Origin: Codonopsis lanceolata
Lineage: Eukaryota > Streptophyta > Magnoliopsida > Asterales > Campanulaceae
DNA: 64,000 bases
Direction of reading: 5' to 3'
Assembly (NCBI GenBank): GCA_013146195.2
Contig: CM028377.1
Span: 60,160,109 to 60,224,108, forward strand
The notes below the pieces were generated by a model, which was not told the origin of the DNA, ran no database searches, and saw only the letters and a list, made by a program, of their open reading frames with translations. Positions 31,555 to 42,962 of the stretch are shown in pieces. The position numbers were made by a program, and so were the translations under genes. The first letter of the stretch is position 1. Each line of letters opens with the position of its first letter.

Positions 31555-31794
31555 GTCCTGCTTTCCTTTTTCGTCCATCCCAAAATAATTCTCTTATTTG
31601 AAACTTTTCTTTTTAGAACAACACACATTTACCACTTTACAATTACTTTTTCATCCTACTTCAATTATAAGTTACATACACGTGGGCTTTAAAGTAAACT
31701 ACACATCAAACTAATATTAATGATCCAGTCAAATATGTTTTTCTTATACCATGCTCCAAGTCCACCAAAACGATAATTTAGGGACGTAGGGAGT
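31555..31794. mobile_element. Second Stowaway MITE, left end degraded
   Basis: Collinear with 31226-31484 (CGTCCATCCCAAAATAATT, ACCACTTTACAATTACTTTT, TCACACGTGGGCTTTAAAG-type blocks) and ends GGGACGTAGGGAG followed by TA. The left terminus has lost the CTCCCTCC motif. Confidence 0.8.
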
Positions 31795-31840
31795 ATTAAA
31801 ATAAAGTGTGTTCTAATACCTTTATTTAATAAAAAATAAA

Positions 31841-31841
<1 letters not shown>

Positions 31842-31887
<46 letters not shown>
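31842..31887. repeat. (TA)n(CA)n microsatellite
   Basis: About 17 TA units followed by ACACACACACA. Confidence 0.95.
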
Positions 31888-32552
31888 TGAATTAAAAGAG
31901 AGTCAACAAAATATTATTTAGTCAAATATTTCAAAAGTGATACGTTTATTATTATTTTTATAATATCAAAATAGATAAAATATTGGGGTCTTACATCTTC
32001 TGTCCTTCATAGTGCTGACAAGTTCTTCAAATTGTTCTCACAATCTCAACAACAACAACAAGGTCAATCTGGTCGATTTTCGTCCACCTTGACAGACATA
32101 GAGATGGACTACATGTATCGTTATCGTCGTGAACAAGTTCAAACATGTTATCTATTTGTTGGGTAAACCCAGCAGAGAAACGACGGGTTTCGTAGAGCTC
32201 CGGTTTCAAATTTGAATACAAATCCATAGCATCACATTGAAATTGGGGGATACCATGTTTTATTGACTTTGCCTATCATTTTTTACTGCGACAATCCATC
32301 TCCAACAGAAAGACTTTTTATCTGATGTTACGTCGACCTTCACAACCCATTTTTCCTCTATTCGACGAAGATGACATTGAATTTATTTTAACACAAATGT
32401 GTCGCGACCATTGCTGTGGAGCAACTTATTTTTTCTTTGAATCTCCACAACTTTGAAATACTGGTGAAACTACCAAACTACTACTTCCTACGAAGTGGTT
32501 TTTGTGTGGTTGTGATTTAGATGGAAGAGTGAGGAAGAATGTTTTTTTTTTT
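31888..32552. other. Intergenic, no gene seen
   Basis: A 66-codon minus-strand frame (32027-32227, starting MDLYSNLKPELYETRRFSAG) has a plausible composition but no recognised family, splice context or conservation clue. It may be a decayed exon. Confidence 0.35.
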
Positions 32553-32958
32553 GGGTTAATTGCATCATTGGTCCCTTGGGGTGGAGTATATGAAGTAGGT
32601 TTGAACTTTAAATTGATCAAAACCCAGATTAGATAATTTTGTTTAAATTTACTTTGTTAATTAAAACCCAAATTGATGAAACAAATTTGGGGAAGAAGGC
32701 ATTGTGGTTTTTTCTCAAACCTTTGGGACTCGATTGTAAATTTTGATATAAGTTAGATTTGAGAAAATTTCATTTTAGCATTTGCCAAATGCATATGGGA
32801 GGCACATGAGCAACTTAACAGAATTTCTCTAACAACATCCATCAAAAGGACTGAAGTTGTGAAAAATTAAAACTTTTAGGACCCAATTATAACGAATTTT
32901 TTTAGGGACTAATGATAAGAATGACCAAAAGTCAAAGGACTAATGGTGTGATTAACCC
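32553..32958. mobile_element. Mutator-type MITE, 406 bp
   Basis: Left end GGGTTAATTGCATCATTGGT; reverse complement of the right end GGGTTAATCACACCATTAGT. About 30 bp of imperfect inverted repeat. The flanks are T-rich (TTTTTTTTT / TTTTACTTT), compatible with an imperfect 9-bp duplication. Confidence 0.65.
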
Positions 32959-32978
32959 TTTTACTTTTTAATTTACAA

Positions 32979-33010
32979 CTAGTTTTACACCCATGCGTTT
33001 AACGCACGAA
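32979..33010 (-). mobile_element. Helitron-like 3' terminus
   Basis: Read on the minus strand: CGTGCGTTAAACGCATGGGT, a short stem (GTGCGTT/AACGCAT), then GTAAAACTAG followed by T. A hairpin 10-12 bases before CTAG|T is the classical Helitron 3' end. The 5' TC end was not located, so the element's extent to the right is unknown. Confidence 0.45.
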
Positions 33011-34849
33011 TATTTTTTTTATTAAATAATATTCAAACAAAACGAAGAAGCAAATCAAAATCATAAGAATAAAATAATTTGCAATGTATTAAATAAGATG
33101 TTTTTATGAAATTATTATTATTATTATTATTATATTTTTAAGTTATGAAAAATCAAAAGTTTGAGCATAATACACGAGGTATTATTTATTTAGTAAATAA
33201 ATATATCATAAATTAGAAAAAAAGATAAAACATGAATAACTATTAATCTAATTAATAATAAAAAATTAAAAATGTAACAAACATAATAAAAATTTACTTT
33301 GAGTAAGCGAGAGAGCTCTATTTAAACATATTTTCTTGTTCGAAATGATAATACGATTTGAGCATTGTCCATGATTTGTTGAATCAACATTAAGCGAAAT
33401 ATTTGAACATGTTAAAGGAGAGTAGGTATATAAATTGTTTTTACCTTTATTGTGTACTTGTGTAGTAGCTGGAAAAAATATGTAATATTATAAATATATA
33501 AATAAATCTTTAATAAAATTTATTTTAAAATAGTATAATATATCTTATCAATCGTGATATACGATAAATGAAAAACTAAAGTATGATGCAACACATTTTG
33601 ATTAGAACCTCCAATATTATACTATTGAGAAACAACATTTTCTACAACATAATTTATATAAGATTATTAAATTAAATAAACAAACACTAAGAAATCATCT
33701 AGACATACTATTATTTTCATATGGACTAAATAATTCAAAAGACTTTAATACATCTCATTCAAAAGACTTTAACAAAATTATCCGGGAACAATATTATTTT
33801 CTTATGACAATTTATAAAATGAGAAATAAAAAAACTCAACCCATTGAAAAACACTAAAAGACATACTATATAGAAAACCTAACACATTAAAATCTCACCA
33901 CCGCCCCTAAGCCTCATGTGATATAAGTTGTTCATTTTCACCTACTATACATAATCAATCCACCACCTCAACACCTAACCAAATTCAACACATGTCATCT
34001 AACAAATACAACCCTTCATATATAATCATTTATCTTAAGTCTATTCGTTCACTTCATAATTACATCTACCTGACCTAATAAATCATAACAATCTCTTTCC
34101 CCGGATTATTCAAAAAATTTAAATTTTTTATTGAGCTGAAAATTAAGTCTCTATCATTTTGTTTTACCTTATATTAATTCGTTGTATAACTTTTAAAGTT
34201 TTTTTTTTATTAAAAAATACAGATTATCCCTATCCAATAATATCTCTATTTGTTATTATTTTTATTATATATATTAATATTAATTTAATATCTACTATTA
34301 GTAATTCATGGGGTGAAATTTAATTGTGGGTCGAGCCCCAAATAAAATAATGACACTAAAATTCATCCTCTCAATGGCCTAATTCAAAATTGCCCAATAC
34401 AAAAAATAGGCCTAAAATAATTAGATTAACTCAAAACAAATATAATACAATATTAATTAATACAAATTAATATTTTAACTAAAGTTATGAGGGTATTACA
34501 ATTACAATGAAAAGAAAAACAAAAAATTGCAGGGTAGTACACTTTCACGAATTTTCAACCGCTTTAGTCCCTGATATTATTTTTTCAAACCACTACAGTG
34601 CAATATTAGATAATGCATCGTGATGCATGAAAATACTTTTTTAATATTTGTTGAAATTCAACAAAGTATACACCAGGAATATTTTCCAAATAAACATTAT
34701 TATAAAAAAAATCGGGTTGATATCGAGTTAGCTCAATAAACCTAATAAACAAAGAAAAAGGAAGGAGACCAAATTTTTTTTTAAATGGGGTTATTATTGT
34801 TCTTAGTTTGAAGTCTTAGAACTAAAAAATAAACTATAAGCCCTAAGCT
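33011..34849. other. AT-rich intergenic, no gene seen
   Basis: Very AT-rich, with no open frame of note. Part may be the body of the Helitron-like element ending at 32979. Confidence 0.5.
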
Positions 34850-34940
34850 ACAAACAACACTCGCGCAAAGCTCACCGGCGCTTCATCTCACATTTCACTG
34901 ACGACGCATCATATCCCTCTTTTACACTACCGGCGCCATG
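34850..34940 (+). other. Possible orphan 5' exon ending in ATG
   Basis: A locally GC-richer stretch (ACTCGCGCAAAGCTCACCGG ... ACTACCGGCGCC) leads to ATG followed at once by GTAAAC, a donor-like site. TAAGCCCTAAGC, similar to a telo-box, lies just upstream. Plant ribosomal protein genes often have this layout, with ATG as the only coding codon of exon 1. No downstream exon is found, so this is at most a truncated or captured gene end. Confidence 0.25.
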
Positions 34941-35982
34941 GTAAACTCTTATCCATCAATCACTATCTCGCTCGATCCATCTCTATTGTTCTACAATATC
35001 TAGTACAATTATCAAGGGAGAATCTTGTTTATATTACCCCTCATGACAATTATCAAAGAAGAATCTTGTTTATATTACTCCTCATGATCATATAATGATA
35101 GTCAACGGTGTACATTTGAGATTGATAGTTGAATTTTTTTTGATGATCAAAACTTCGAATTTGATTCAACATTCATAAAATTTTCAGATCTATTAATTTT
35201 TTTTTACACTTTTGTGCATCTGTGTGGGTATTTGTTATTCAGTAGAAATACTACACGATTTTTTGGGCTACTAAAACTTTGAATTTGATTCAATAGTCAT
35301 AAATTTTTTGGGTTTAAAATGTTTAAAACTTATTTGGTGACTGATTTTTTTTTAACTTTACAGATGATTAGTTGAAACATCTGCAAAAAATATTGTGCTG
35401 AATATATATGTATGTGATGGAAAACAAAAGGTCCAACATGATATTGTGAATTGTGCTAAGAATACCAGCAGTTTAAGTGTATTCAAAGTTCCTAAAAATG
35501 TGTAAATATATTCATGTCAACTTATTCAAAAATATTAAATGTTTAGTATACAAACTAAAAAAAGTAACAAAAACAAAGTGTTTCAGCTTCCAATGCACGA
35601 CTGGATAATTCAGATTTGACATTTGAGTTTACATTTATAATAAGTAGTTTTAGGAGGAAAAAATACGGTTGTTATTATATATATATATATGATGGGCTAC
35701 GTAATGTTTATATTTTGATACAAAGATAAAATGAAAATCGTAAAGATGTAGTGAGCGTTAGTCGGTCACCATATCAATATGTAAATTATGAAATTTTCTC
35801 AAATTTTTTGAGAAGTACTATTAAAATGCACGTAGATAAATTAACCGGGAAAATACAAAAAAATCCTACTAAAAAAATCTCATATCCAAAAAATTCTCAA
35901 AATAATTCTTCTATCTAAAAAGTCTCAAAGTTAGACTTTTAATACCAAACAGTTTAAAACTTAACGCTTATTGTATTTTATA
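34941..35982. other. Intergenic, no gene seen
   Basis: AT-rich, with two similar 45-bp blocks at about 35010-35050 and 35040-35095 (TATCAA(G/A)G(G/A)AGAATCTTGTT). Nothing else recognised. Confidence 0.45.
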
Positions 35983-36180
35983 CAACAATAATAATAACAA
36001 CAACAATAATAACAACAACAATAATAACAACAACAATAATAACAACAACAATAATAACAACAATAATAACAACAACAATAATAACAACAACAATAATAAT
36101 AACATCAATAATAATAACAACAATAATAATAACAACAATAATAATAACAATAATAGTAATAATAACAATAATAATAATAA
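35983..36180. repeat. (AAC/AAT)n compound microsatellite, about 200 bp
   Basis: Alternating ACAATAATA and ACAACAACA units. It produces an artificial poly-Leu frame on the minus strand. Confidence 0.95.
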
Positions 36181-37132
36181 TAGGGAGAGACTATTTTCAC
36201 TACAATTTTTGTTTATCCACTATATCCTTAATCATTCCATTAAATAAATACATATTTGGATAAAAGTACCCCTTTTTAAGTTGACTAATCAAGTTACTAT
36301 CTTGATTACCTTCTAATATTATTTTTTTGATCAAACAGCAATGAACAACATAATTATTCTATTTATATTCTTAATATTTTAATTCTCAACAAACAAGGTA
36401 CTTATTTTTTTCGTAATAAATATGTTTAATTATTTTTTCTAATCACTCACGTTTCATATTTCATTATCATAAAAATAATATGATTAATACATTTTCTACC
36501 AAAATTTTATATTATATTGGAAATTTTATCATCAAAAATTAATATTCTAATTTAGTTTTAAAAATATTATTTTAAAATATCAATTCAATTATTATGGTAC
36601 GTAGTAGACATAACATTGGTTTCAATCAACTCAAAAATTAAATTTTCGAATCAATTATAAAGGTAGACAAAATATTTAAATATTACGAACCTTTTTCATA
36701 TTATGATTTTGCTATTCGATTATTTTTTACTATTACAGCCTTTAAATTTCACTTTTTTTCCATAACCAATGAACATATATTTCCTTTAAATTTCACTTTT
36801 AATTTTTTCCATAACCAATGAACATATATTTACTCAAAGTTTGGGTGACAAAATGTCCTTACGATTTTTTTATTATACAATATAAATTTAGTTATAAGAT
36901 TAATTAATAAATTCATTACAACAAGTAAAAATAATAATATAAATACTATGTTGTTCATAAATATTTGAACTAAAAAATAATGTTAAAAGGTAATTAGGAA
37001 AGTAACTTGATTAGTCAACTTAAAATAGAGAAGTACCCAAGGGGTAATTTTATCCAAACATGTATTTATTTGATGCAATAATTAAGGATGTAATGGATAA
37101 GTAAAAATTGTAGTAGAAATAGCATCTCCCTA
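36181..37132. mobile_element. TIR element of about 950 bp with 160-bp inverted repeats
   Basis: Left arm TAGGGAGAGACTATTTTCAC; reverse complement of the right arm TAGGGAGATGCTATTTCTAC. Both continue with CTACAATTTTT.., TTATCCA, AAATAAATACAT.TTTGGAT and GTTGACTAATCAAGTTACT. The interior is AT-rich and non-coding. Long arms suggest a Mutator-type element. The duplication cannot be read because the left flank is microsatellite. Confidence 0.75.
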
Positions 37133-37527
37133 ATAGTATAGTGTAATAATTATTATTATTATTAATATTATTACCATTAACTAATATTATTATATACAAT
37201 ACAATCTTATTATCATTATCATTATTGAAAAAAAAAGATTTCATCCGAAATGAAAGCTTTTATTCTAACAACGTTAGTAGAAGTGTTAATTTTTGGACTT
37301 TTTAAATAGAAAAAATATTTTTGGGACTTTTTGGACATGAATTTTTTTTAATAGGAGTTTATGATATTTTTGCCTAAATTAACTTTGAAAGTTTCTAGGA
37401 TAAATTGTAGGCGGTATACTTTTCAAAAAATTTAACATGTTATTTCGCTATATTTTTTAATCCAAAAGGGGCATTTTTATATTCTTTTTTTGTCCTAAAA
37501 TGCTCGTAAGGGAAAAGACTAGCTATA
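37133..37527. other. Intergenic, no gene seen
   Basis: ATT-rich at 37140-37230. No coding sequence. Confidence 0.5.
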
Positions 37528-37990
37528 AAGATAGGGGGGGGGGGGATTTACACAAATGGCCAAGTCAAAGATGACTTGGTCATCTGTAGCCTCACTTAAA
37601 AAAACTTTTTTATGGTCTGGTTTATTAATAAACCACTGATAAATCATCACTGGTTTATCGGTAAACCAGTAAAAATGCACCCTTCAACATCCGAAATCAC
37701 TAGTTGACAAGTGTGGTCGACAGGTCGACCAGTTGTCGGCTAAATGGTTTACAATGGTTTATCAATAAACCAGTGTAAACCACTTGGTCGACAAGTGTGA
37801 TTGATAGGTAGACCAGTGGTTTACACTGGGTTATTAATAAATAATTGGTTTATTGATAAACCAGTGTAAACCGACAAGTGTGGCCGACCAAGTGGTTTAT
37901 ACTGGTTTATCAATAAACCAATGGTCAAAAACTATATTTGTTTACTCACCGGGTCAAATGGCCAAATTTGATACATCCCACAAGATAGGG
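37528..37990. mobile_element. Mutator-type MITE (37537-37981) with 9-bp duplication and inner palindromes
   Basis: AAGATAGGG occurs at 37528-37536 and 37982-37990. Ends GGGATTTACACAAATGGCC and, inverted, GGGATGTATCAAATTTGGCC. The interior repeats GGTTTATCAATAAACCAGTG-type palindromes at least four times, with GTCGACAAGTGTGG units between them. A 12-G run lies at the left junction. Confidence 0.7.
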
Positions 37991-38467
37991 GGAAAAAGAG
38001 ATTCTACCATCGCAATGGTGAAATAAGCATAAATCTACGTGATGGTAAGATGGAAGATAAGGAATTGAGATTGATATGGCGTTGGCTAAATTTGTAAGGA
38101 GTGACCACAGATGGAAAATTTTTGGTCGGAGCTGGGAGGTTGCTTGGTCGGATCTGAGGAAAGGGATGAAAGCAGAAAACGAGGGACATGGCTGTAATCT
38201 GGTTCTGTTGATGCCCACTGATGGAAATGGCCGGAGTAGGCCGCAAATCGACCTGAGACGAAGATGGGGTCGCTTTATCGGCGATGGAGGGCGAGGAGAA
38301 AGATGGTGTATAGAGAGAGGGTTGTTGAAAACCAAAGTATTCTTTCAGGGAATTTATCCCACACTCTATTTGTGGGTGCTTTTTCCAAACTACCTAATTT
38401 ATCTCATGACTAATCATCAAGGATTTTCATTAATCAAAGAAGAATATACAATTTTCCTATTCAACCT
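37991..38467. other. Overlapping open frames, function unknown
   Basis: Both strands are open: plus 38076-38537 (MALAKFVRSDHRWKIFGRSW) and minus 38335-37946. The GC content is higher than in the surroundings. Neither frame shows a known domain, and the plus frame runs into a 15-G homopolymer at about 38480. It is probably leader sequence of a transposable element. Confidence 0.3.
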
Positions 38468-38469
38468 TC

Positions 38470-38990
38470 TAACAAACTCCGGGGGGGGGGGGGGGAGGAA
38501 TGAAGTTCATCGTCAAAGACCTGCTAAGGGGAACTAGAGCCACTAACAGGTCAACATCCCTAGGAGGCACACTCAAGATGTCAACATTGTAGACAAAGTG
38601 TTGAGTAAGATCACAAAACCAGTTCGCCTGCTTGATATCACAACAAATTGGATTTGCAATGTGCAAATCCAGATGTATAATTTTGGATTTGTGATGCACA
38701 AACTATAATTAGAATACAAAGCAAATCATGATGCATAATTTGGATTTGCGATGCACAAATTGGATTACTGATGCATAAAATCCCGATGCCCAATTTTAGA
38801 TTTGCGATGCATAATTTGGATTTGCAATTCACAAATTGAAATAGCGATACAGCGCGCCTAATCTAATTTCATTAAGGGTATATTCGTCTTTTTTGTCTAA
38901 AAAGTGTCTTTTACCAGTTAAATAAAATTATAAAGGACTTTGGCTGTTAAAAATTGGGTGGACGGGACGGGTTCAATTATCACCCTAGTT
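38470..38990 (+). mobile_element. Short-repeat TIR element, fragment (family A)
   Basis: Right part of a family A element: repeated units like GATTTGCGATGCACAAATTG (38640-38850), then AGTGTCTTTTACCAGTTAAA and an inverted terminus near 38975. The left end is not identified. Confidence 0.5.
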
Positions 38991-38995
38991 TCTTT

Positions 38996-39940
38996 TTGGA
39001 GAAATGAAGGGCCAATACATTTTTAAAATTTTTAATCGCTTAAGTTCCTCGTTTTGTTAATCGCTAAAATCCATTTTTTGTGAAATCGTTCCTAAATGTC
39101 CGTAGAAGAGAAAGAACAGCTAAAATTTACAGAGATGAAGAGTAAAGAGAGTGGGAAGGTACGGTTGTGAAACTGAAGAAGAATACTTGTGTATTTCACA
39201 TTGAATTCGATTAATCTATCATCCTAACTTCCTACTCTATTTTCTCTACATCCATCGATCTTTAGTTTCACTGGTGCCTTTTCCTTCTTCGTCACTGTGT
39301 TTGTGTGTTTGATTTAAAATAGATTCAGTTTGTGTGTTGTGTTGTTATGCATGTAAATTGTTTGATGAAATGTTCGAATATAAATTTGTTCACTGCTGGA
39401 CACCCTTTTTCAATATGGATGCATCAATTTTGAATCATGTTGCATCATTTGTCAATCGTGATGTATCGATTTGGATTTGAGATACATGAAAGATGCATCA
39501 ATTTCAAATCACTTGTTGATTGTGTTCAGTAAAGAAGTAACATGGATGTCTGGTTCATCATAATTTGCAACACGTTGCATCAATATTTGCAACGCTATGC
39601 ATCAATATTTACAGCGCGATGCATCAATTGGTTGGTTGACTTGTTGTATCGCGATGCACAAATTGGATTAGGTAATTAAATTTGATGCATCGCGGTGTAT
39701 AAAATTAATGTAGCGCGACGAAAAATTGGATTAGGTAATTAAAATAAATGCATCGTTCTACATAAATTGATGCAGCGCGATGCATACTGAGTAAGTGATT
39801 TGTAGCGCGACTTAGATTCATTAAGAGTATCATATATTTTTGCCGCCAAAAGTGTCTTTTTCCAATTTTAAAAAAAATATAGGAGATCTAAGGGTTATAA
39901 ACTTATAAAAGGGGATCGGCCCGAATTTCATCATTTTTTT
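38996..39940 (+). mobile_element. Short-repeat TIR element, copy 2 (family A)
   Basis: Starts TTTGGAGAAATGAAGGGCCA..TTTTTAATCGC and ends with the inverted form ..AAAAGGGGATCGGCCCGAATTTCATC. The interior has repeated ATGCATC words, for example GTATCGCGATGCACAAATTG at about 39645-39665. It ends next to another family A terminus. Confidence 0.6.
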
Positions 39941-39941
39941 G

Positions 39942-40378
39942 AGAAATTACTGACCGGTACCTTTTTCCAAATATTTAATCGCTCCACTCTCATGTTTTTT
40001 TTAACTGTTAAAGTCTCTTTTCAAAATATTGTTCATATAATTAGAGTCGTCAAATGACCCGACTCGATCCGCAAAAGTGCATAGACCTAGCTTAACATCG
40101 GGTCGGGCCAAAGATATACCGAGCCTCATGAATCTCAAGCCCAACCCATATCAATCTCGAGCCTATGGGCAAAAAAAATAAAACTATTGGTCTTTATTCA
40201 AAAAATAACAAATTTGCTAAAATTACTAGTTTGTCTATGAAAGTTCAAAGATAAAATATATTAATAATGAAATAAAGTACACATTGGGCCATTGACATAT
40301 TAAAAAACATAGTGAATTGTAGCCGTTAGAAACTTTGAAAAAAAGACGGACCGGATTTACTCCTTCCTTTTTCTTGGA
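39942..40378 (+). mobile_element. Short-repeat TIR element, copy 3, internally short (family A)
   Basis: Left GAGAAATTACTGACCGGTAC; right, inverted, GTAAATCCGGTCCGTCTTTT. About 437 bp, lacking most of the GATGCATCGCG units. It sits head to tail with the previous copy. Confidence 0.55.
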
Positions 40379-41691
40379 ATGGACAATGGAGTTGGAGAAC
40401 TTATTAATGGGATTGCAATGCTATTTTTGGGCTAGCCCACTAGGTAGTTTAAGAGCTTACACCAGCTGGACTATCATCAACAATCCATGAAATATTTTGG
40501 TGATTCAAAGTTCAAACCCTCAGCAATGTCTGTTCTCAAGCATGATTTAGCACAACCCATAATCCATTATGTTAAAATAGCATTTTTGTTTTCCAAATCC
40601 CCGTGTGTTAAATTATCAACTCATCTACTACATGTGGAGAGATTAACAAATACACCCCACTAAGGACTGACTTAATATTACGAGTAATAAACGCAAGTAG
40701 GAGATTCAAAGACTTTATCAAAAGAGAAGACAATTAAACTATCAACTTATTTAAAGGCTTAAACTGTTAGAAAGACATAACAATGTACATCAATTTCCAA
40801 ATCACGTAAACACACCCTCAAAGACTTTAGATTTGGATTCATCCAAGAACTTGATGTGTTCTTCATTTCATGGAATATTTATGGCAATATTGGTTATAAC
40901 GTCAACTTAATAACAAGGACCGAGTTTGGTGTGTCCAAGATGACACCAAATCGTCAATCCCAACCTTTGTCATATTTCTTGTCCTATTGAATCTCAACAG
41001 TTTATTTTAACCAGTTTTTTTTAATAAGGAGATACATAAGACTAAGATTCAATGGAATATGAAATGTGACATGGATCAGGATAGATGATCTGAGGCATCT
41101 AAGATATTATTTTACTTTGATTTATAGGCATGGCAACGTGTCAAAATATAAATGAATGTCGTATTCCCACACCTGTTAATGCAAATAAGCCACAAAATAT
41201 GCAAATGAACGTCATAGTAAAGTCATCATATTGACTTGGTATGATAATTCACTAAATTGTTTACCTTCATAATGAGAGAAACTCGATTTAAAATATTTTG
41301 TTTACAAAATTAGTCCTTAATCACTGTGCAAAGTTTGCAAATTCTATGTTATATTCTGGCATTATTCACCCAAAAGTGAGTTAGAATATTAATTATTTCG
41401 TTTCAAGCAAAAAGTCCACTATTTCATTTTTAAATGTTTCACTTAAAGAGTTCATTTAAAAAAAATTAAGATATAAACGTGTTATTTTATTACTAATATG
41501 CTACTAAAAATATTTTTTAAAATTAACTTTCAAACGGGGACTCTTTATCCGAAACTGGGAATATAACTTGTCAATTACTTCCCCGTCCAAAAAAAAGGGT
41601 CCTCTTTCCTTATTAGAAAGTCAATCTTGGTCAATCTCAAATCTTGATTTATTATTTCTTAGGTAATGAAGTTTAAATCATTGTGCAATAT
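40379..41691. other. Intergenic with one long hairpin
   Basis: No gene seen. It contains the inverted repeat at 40939-41099 listed separately. Confidence 0.5.
40939..41099. repeat. 161-bp inverted repeat (MITE or hairpin precursor)
   Basis: Arms of about 57 bp: the left (GATGACACCAAATCGTCAAT ... CCTATTGAATCTCAA) pairs with the right (GATTCAATGGAATATGAAAT ... TGAGGCATC) with mismatches, around a 45-bp AT-rich loop. No clear duplication, so MITE versus small-RNA precursor is undecided. Confidence 0.6.
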
Positions 41692-41870
41692 TAAAGCTAT
41701 AAGTAAATCTCCTGTAAGATCGTCTTACGGATCTTAATTTGTAAGACGTCCGTAAGACGGAGCCTCATTATCTCACAACTCAATCCACCAAAAATAAAAC
41801 TATATTCTTAGACAAGTCTTACTAAAAATATATGTAAAACCGTCTTACACAAGATTTTACCTAAAGCTAT
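41692..41870. mobile_element. Mutator-type MITE (41701-41861) with perfect 9-bp duplication
   Basis: TAAAGCTAT occurs at 41692-41700 and 41862-41870. Ends AAGTAAATCTCCTGTAAGAT and, inverted, GGTAAAATCTTGTGTAAGAC. GTAAGAC/GTCTTAC motifs recur inside. 161 bp, non-coding. Confidence 0.85.
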
Positions 41871-42164
41871 TATGAATTATAACATTTAGATTTTTTATTT
41901 ACTTATGATTACGTTTGATCTAAAAAATAAAATAAAAATAAAACTATATTCTTACAAGGATTACAAATTTGATTATCAACACACAATTCGTTATTCTTTT
42001 CAAATTTGATTATGTCAACACACAAATTTTAGTTCGTGGCCTCGGTAATGGGTGAAATTAAAAAGACACTTTTGAGTGAAAAGATTAGCCTTTATGTATT
42101 CTTAATTAATAAAAAGACACTTTTGGAGTGAAAAGATTACGATATCTTTAATTAACCGAAGGCA

Positions 42165-42825
42165 TGCTATGGAGCACTCACTCAGTCCATCACGTTGCAT
42201 CAATTTTTACACCCGCATTGCGCTACACCCAATTTTAATTAATTCACCTAATTTTGCAAAATCATGCGCTACACCCATATGATCACGCAAAATCATAATG
42301 AACCACTTTCATGTGTGTTTTTTTTCCAAAGACACAATCAAGAATGATTTCAAATTGATGCATCTTTCCTGCATCCCAAATCCAAATCGACGCATCACGA
42401 TTTACAAATGATGCATTGTGATTCAAAATTGATGCATCCAAATTTTAAAAAAATGGTGGTCTAACAACAAACAAATTTCTATCGATATTTCATCGAACAA
42501 TTTACATGCATAGCAATACAATCCACAAACTGAATATATTTTGAATCAAACACACAAACAAAATTAAGAAGAAGTAGAAGAAAACACTGGTGAAACTGAA
42601 AATCGATAAATAAAGAGGAAAAATAGTGGAAAATTAGAGTGCTGGATTAATCAAATCCAAGGTAAACATACAAGTGTTTCTTTACCACCCGACCTCCTCA
42701 CTCTTTTCCTCTTTATCCCCCATGAATTCCAGCCATTATTTCTTTTGTATGGACATTTTAGGAACAAGATACATAAGAGATTTAAAAGTTGGGAAAAATG
42801 ACCAGCTTATAATTTCTCCAAACCT
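42165..42825 (-). mobile_element. Short-repeat TIR element, copy 4, inverted (family A)
   Basis: On the minus strand it starts GGTTTGGAGAAATTATAAGC, like the copy at 38996, and carries ATGCATC repeats around 42350-42440. The left limit is approximate. Confidence 0.5.
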
Positions 42826-42962
42826 AATTTATTCTTGTTTTTGTTAGAGCACGATACTTGACCCAAATCAAATCATTTGTAGCCCATCTCCGTCCATGAT
42901 CAAGAACCATCCGACATAAACTCATCGAGTTATTTTCTGGATTTCAAACAATTTAAAATTTT

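Noticed and set aside
31689..31886. Minus-strand frame with a Tyr-Ile repeat
   Set aside because: Product of the (TA)n microsatellite next to a Stowaway MITE.
35968..36168. Minus-strand poly-Leu open frame
   Set aside because: It is the translation of an AAC/AAT microsatellite, not a gene.
38076..38537. 153-codon plus-strand gene
   Set aside because: The opposite strand is equally open, there is no known domain, and the frame ends by reading through a 15-G homopolymer.
40430..40525. tRNA or SINE with B box GTTCAAACCC
   Set aside because: No acceptable A box spacing or cloverleaf; evidence is one short motif.
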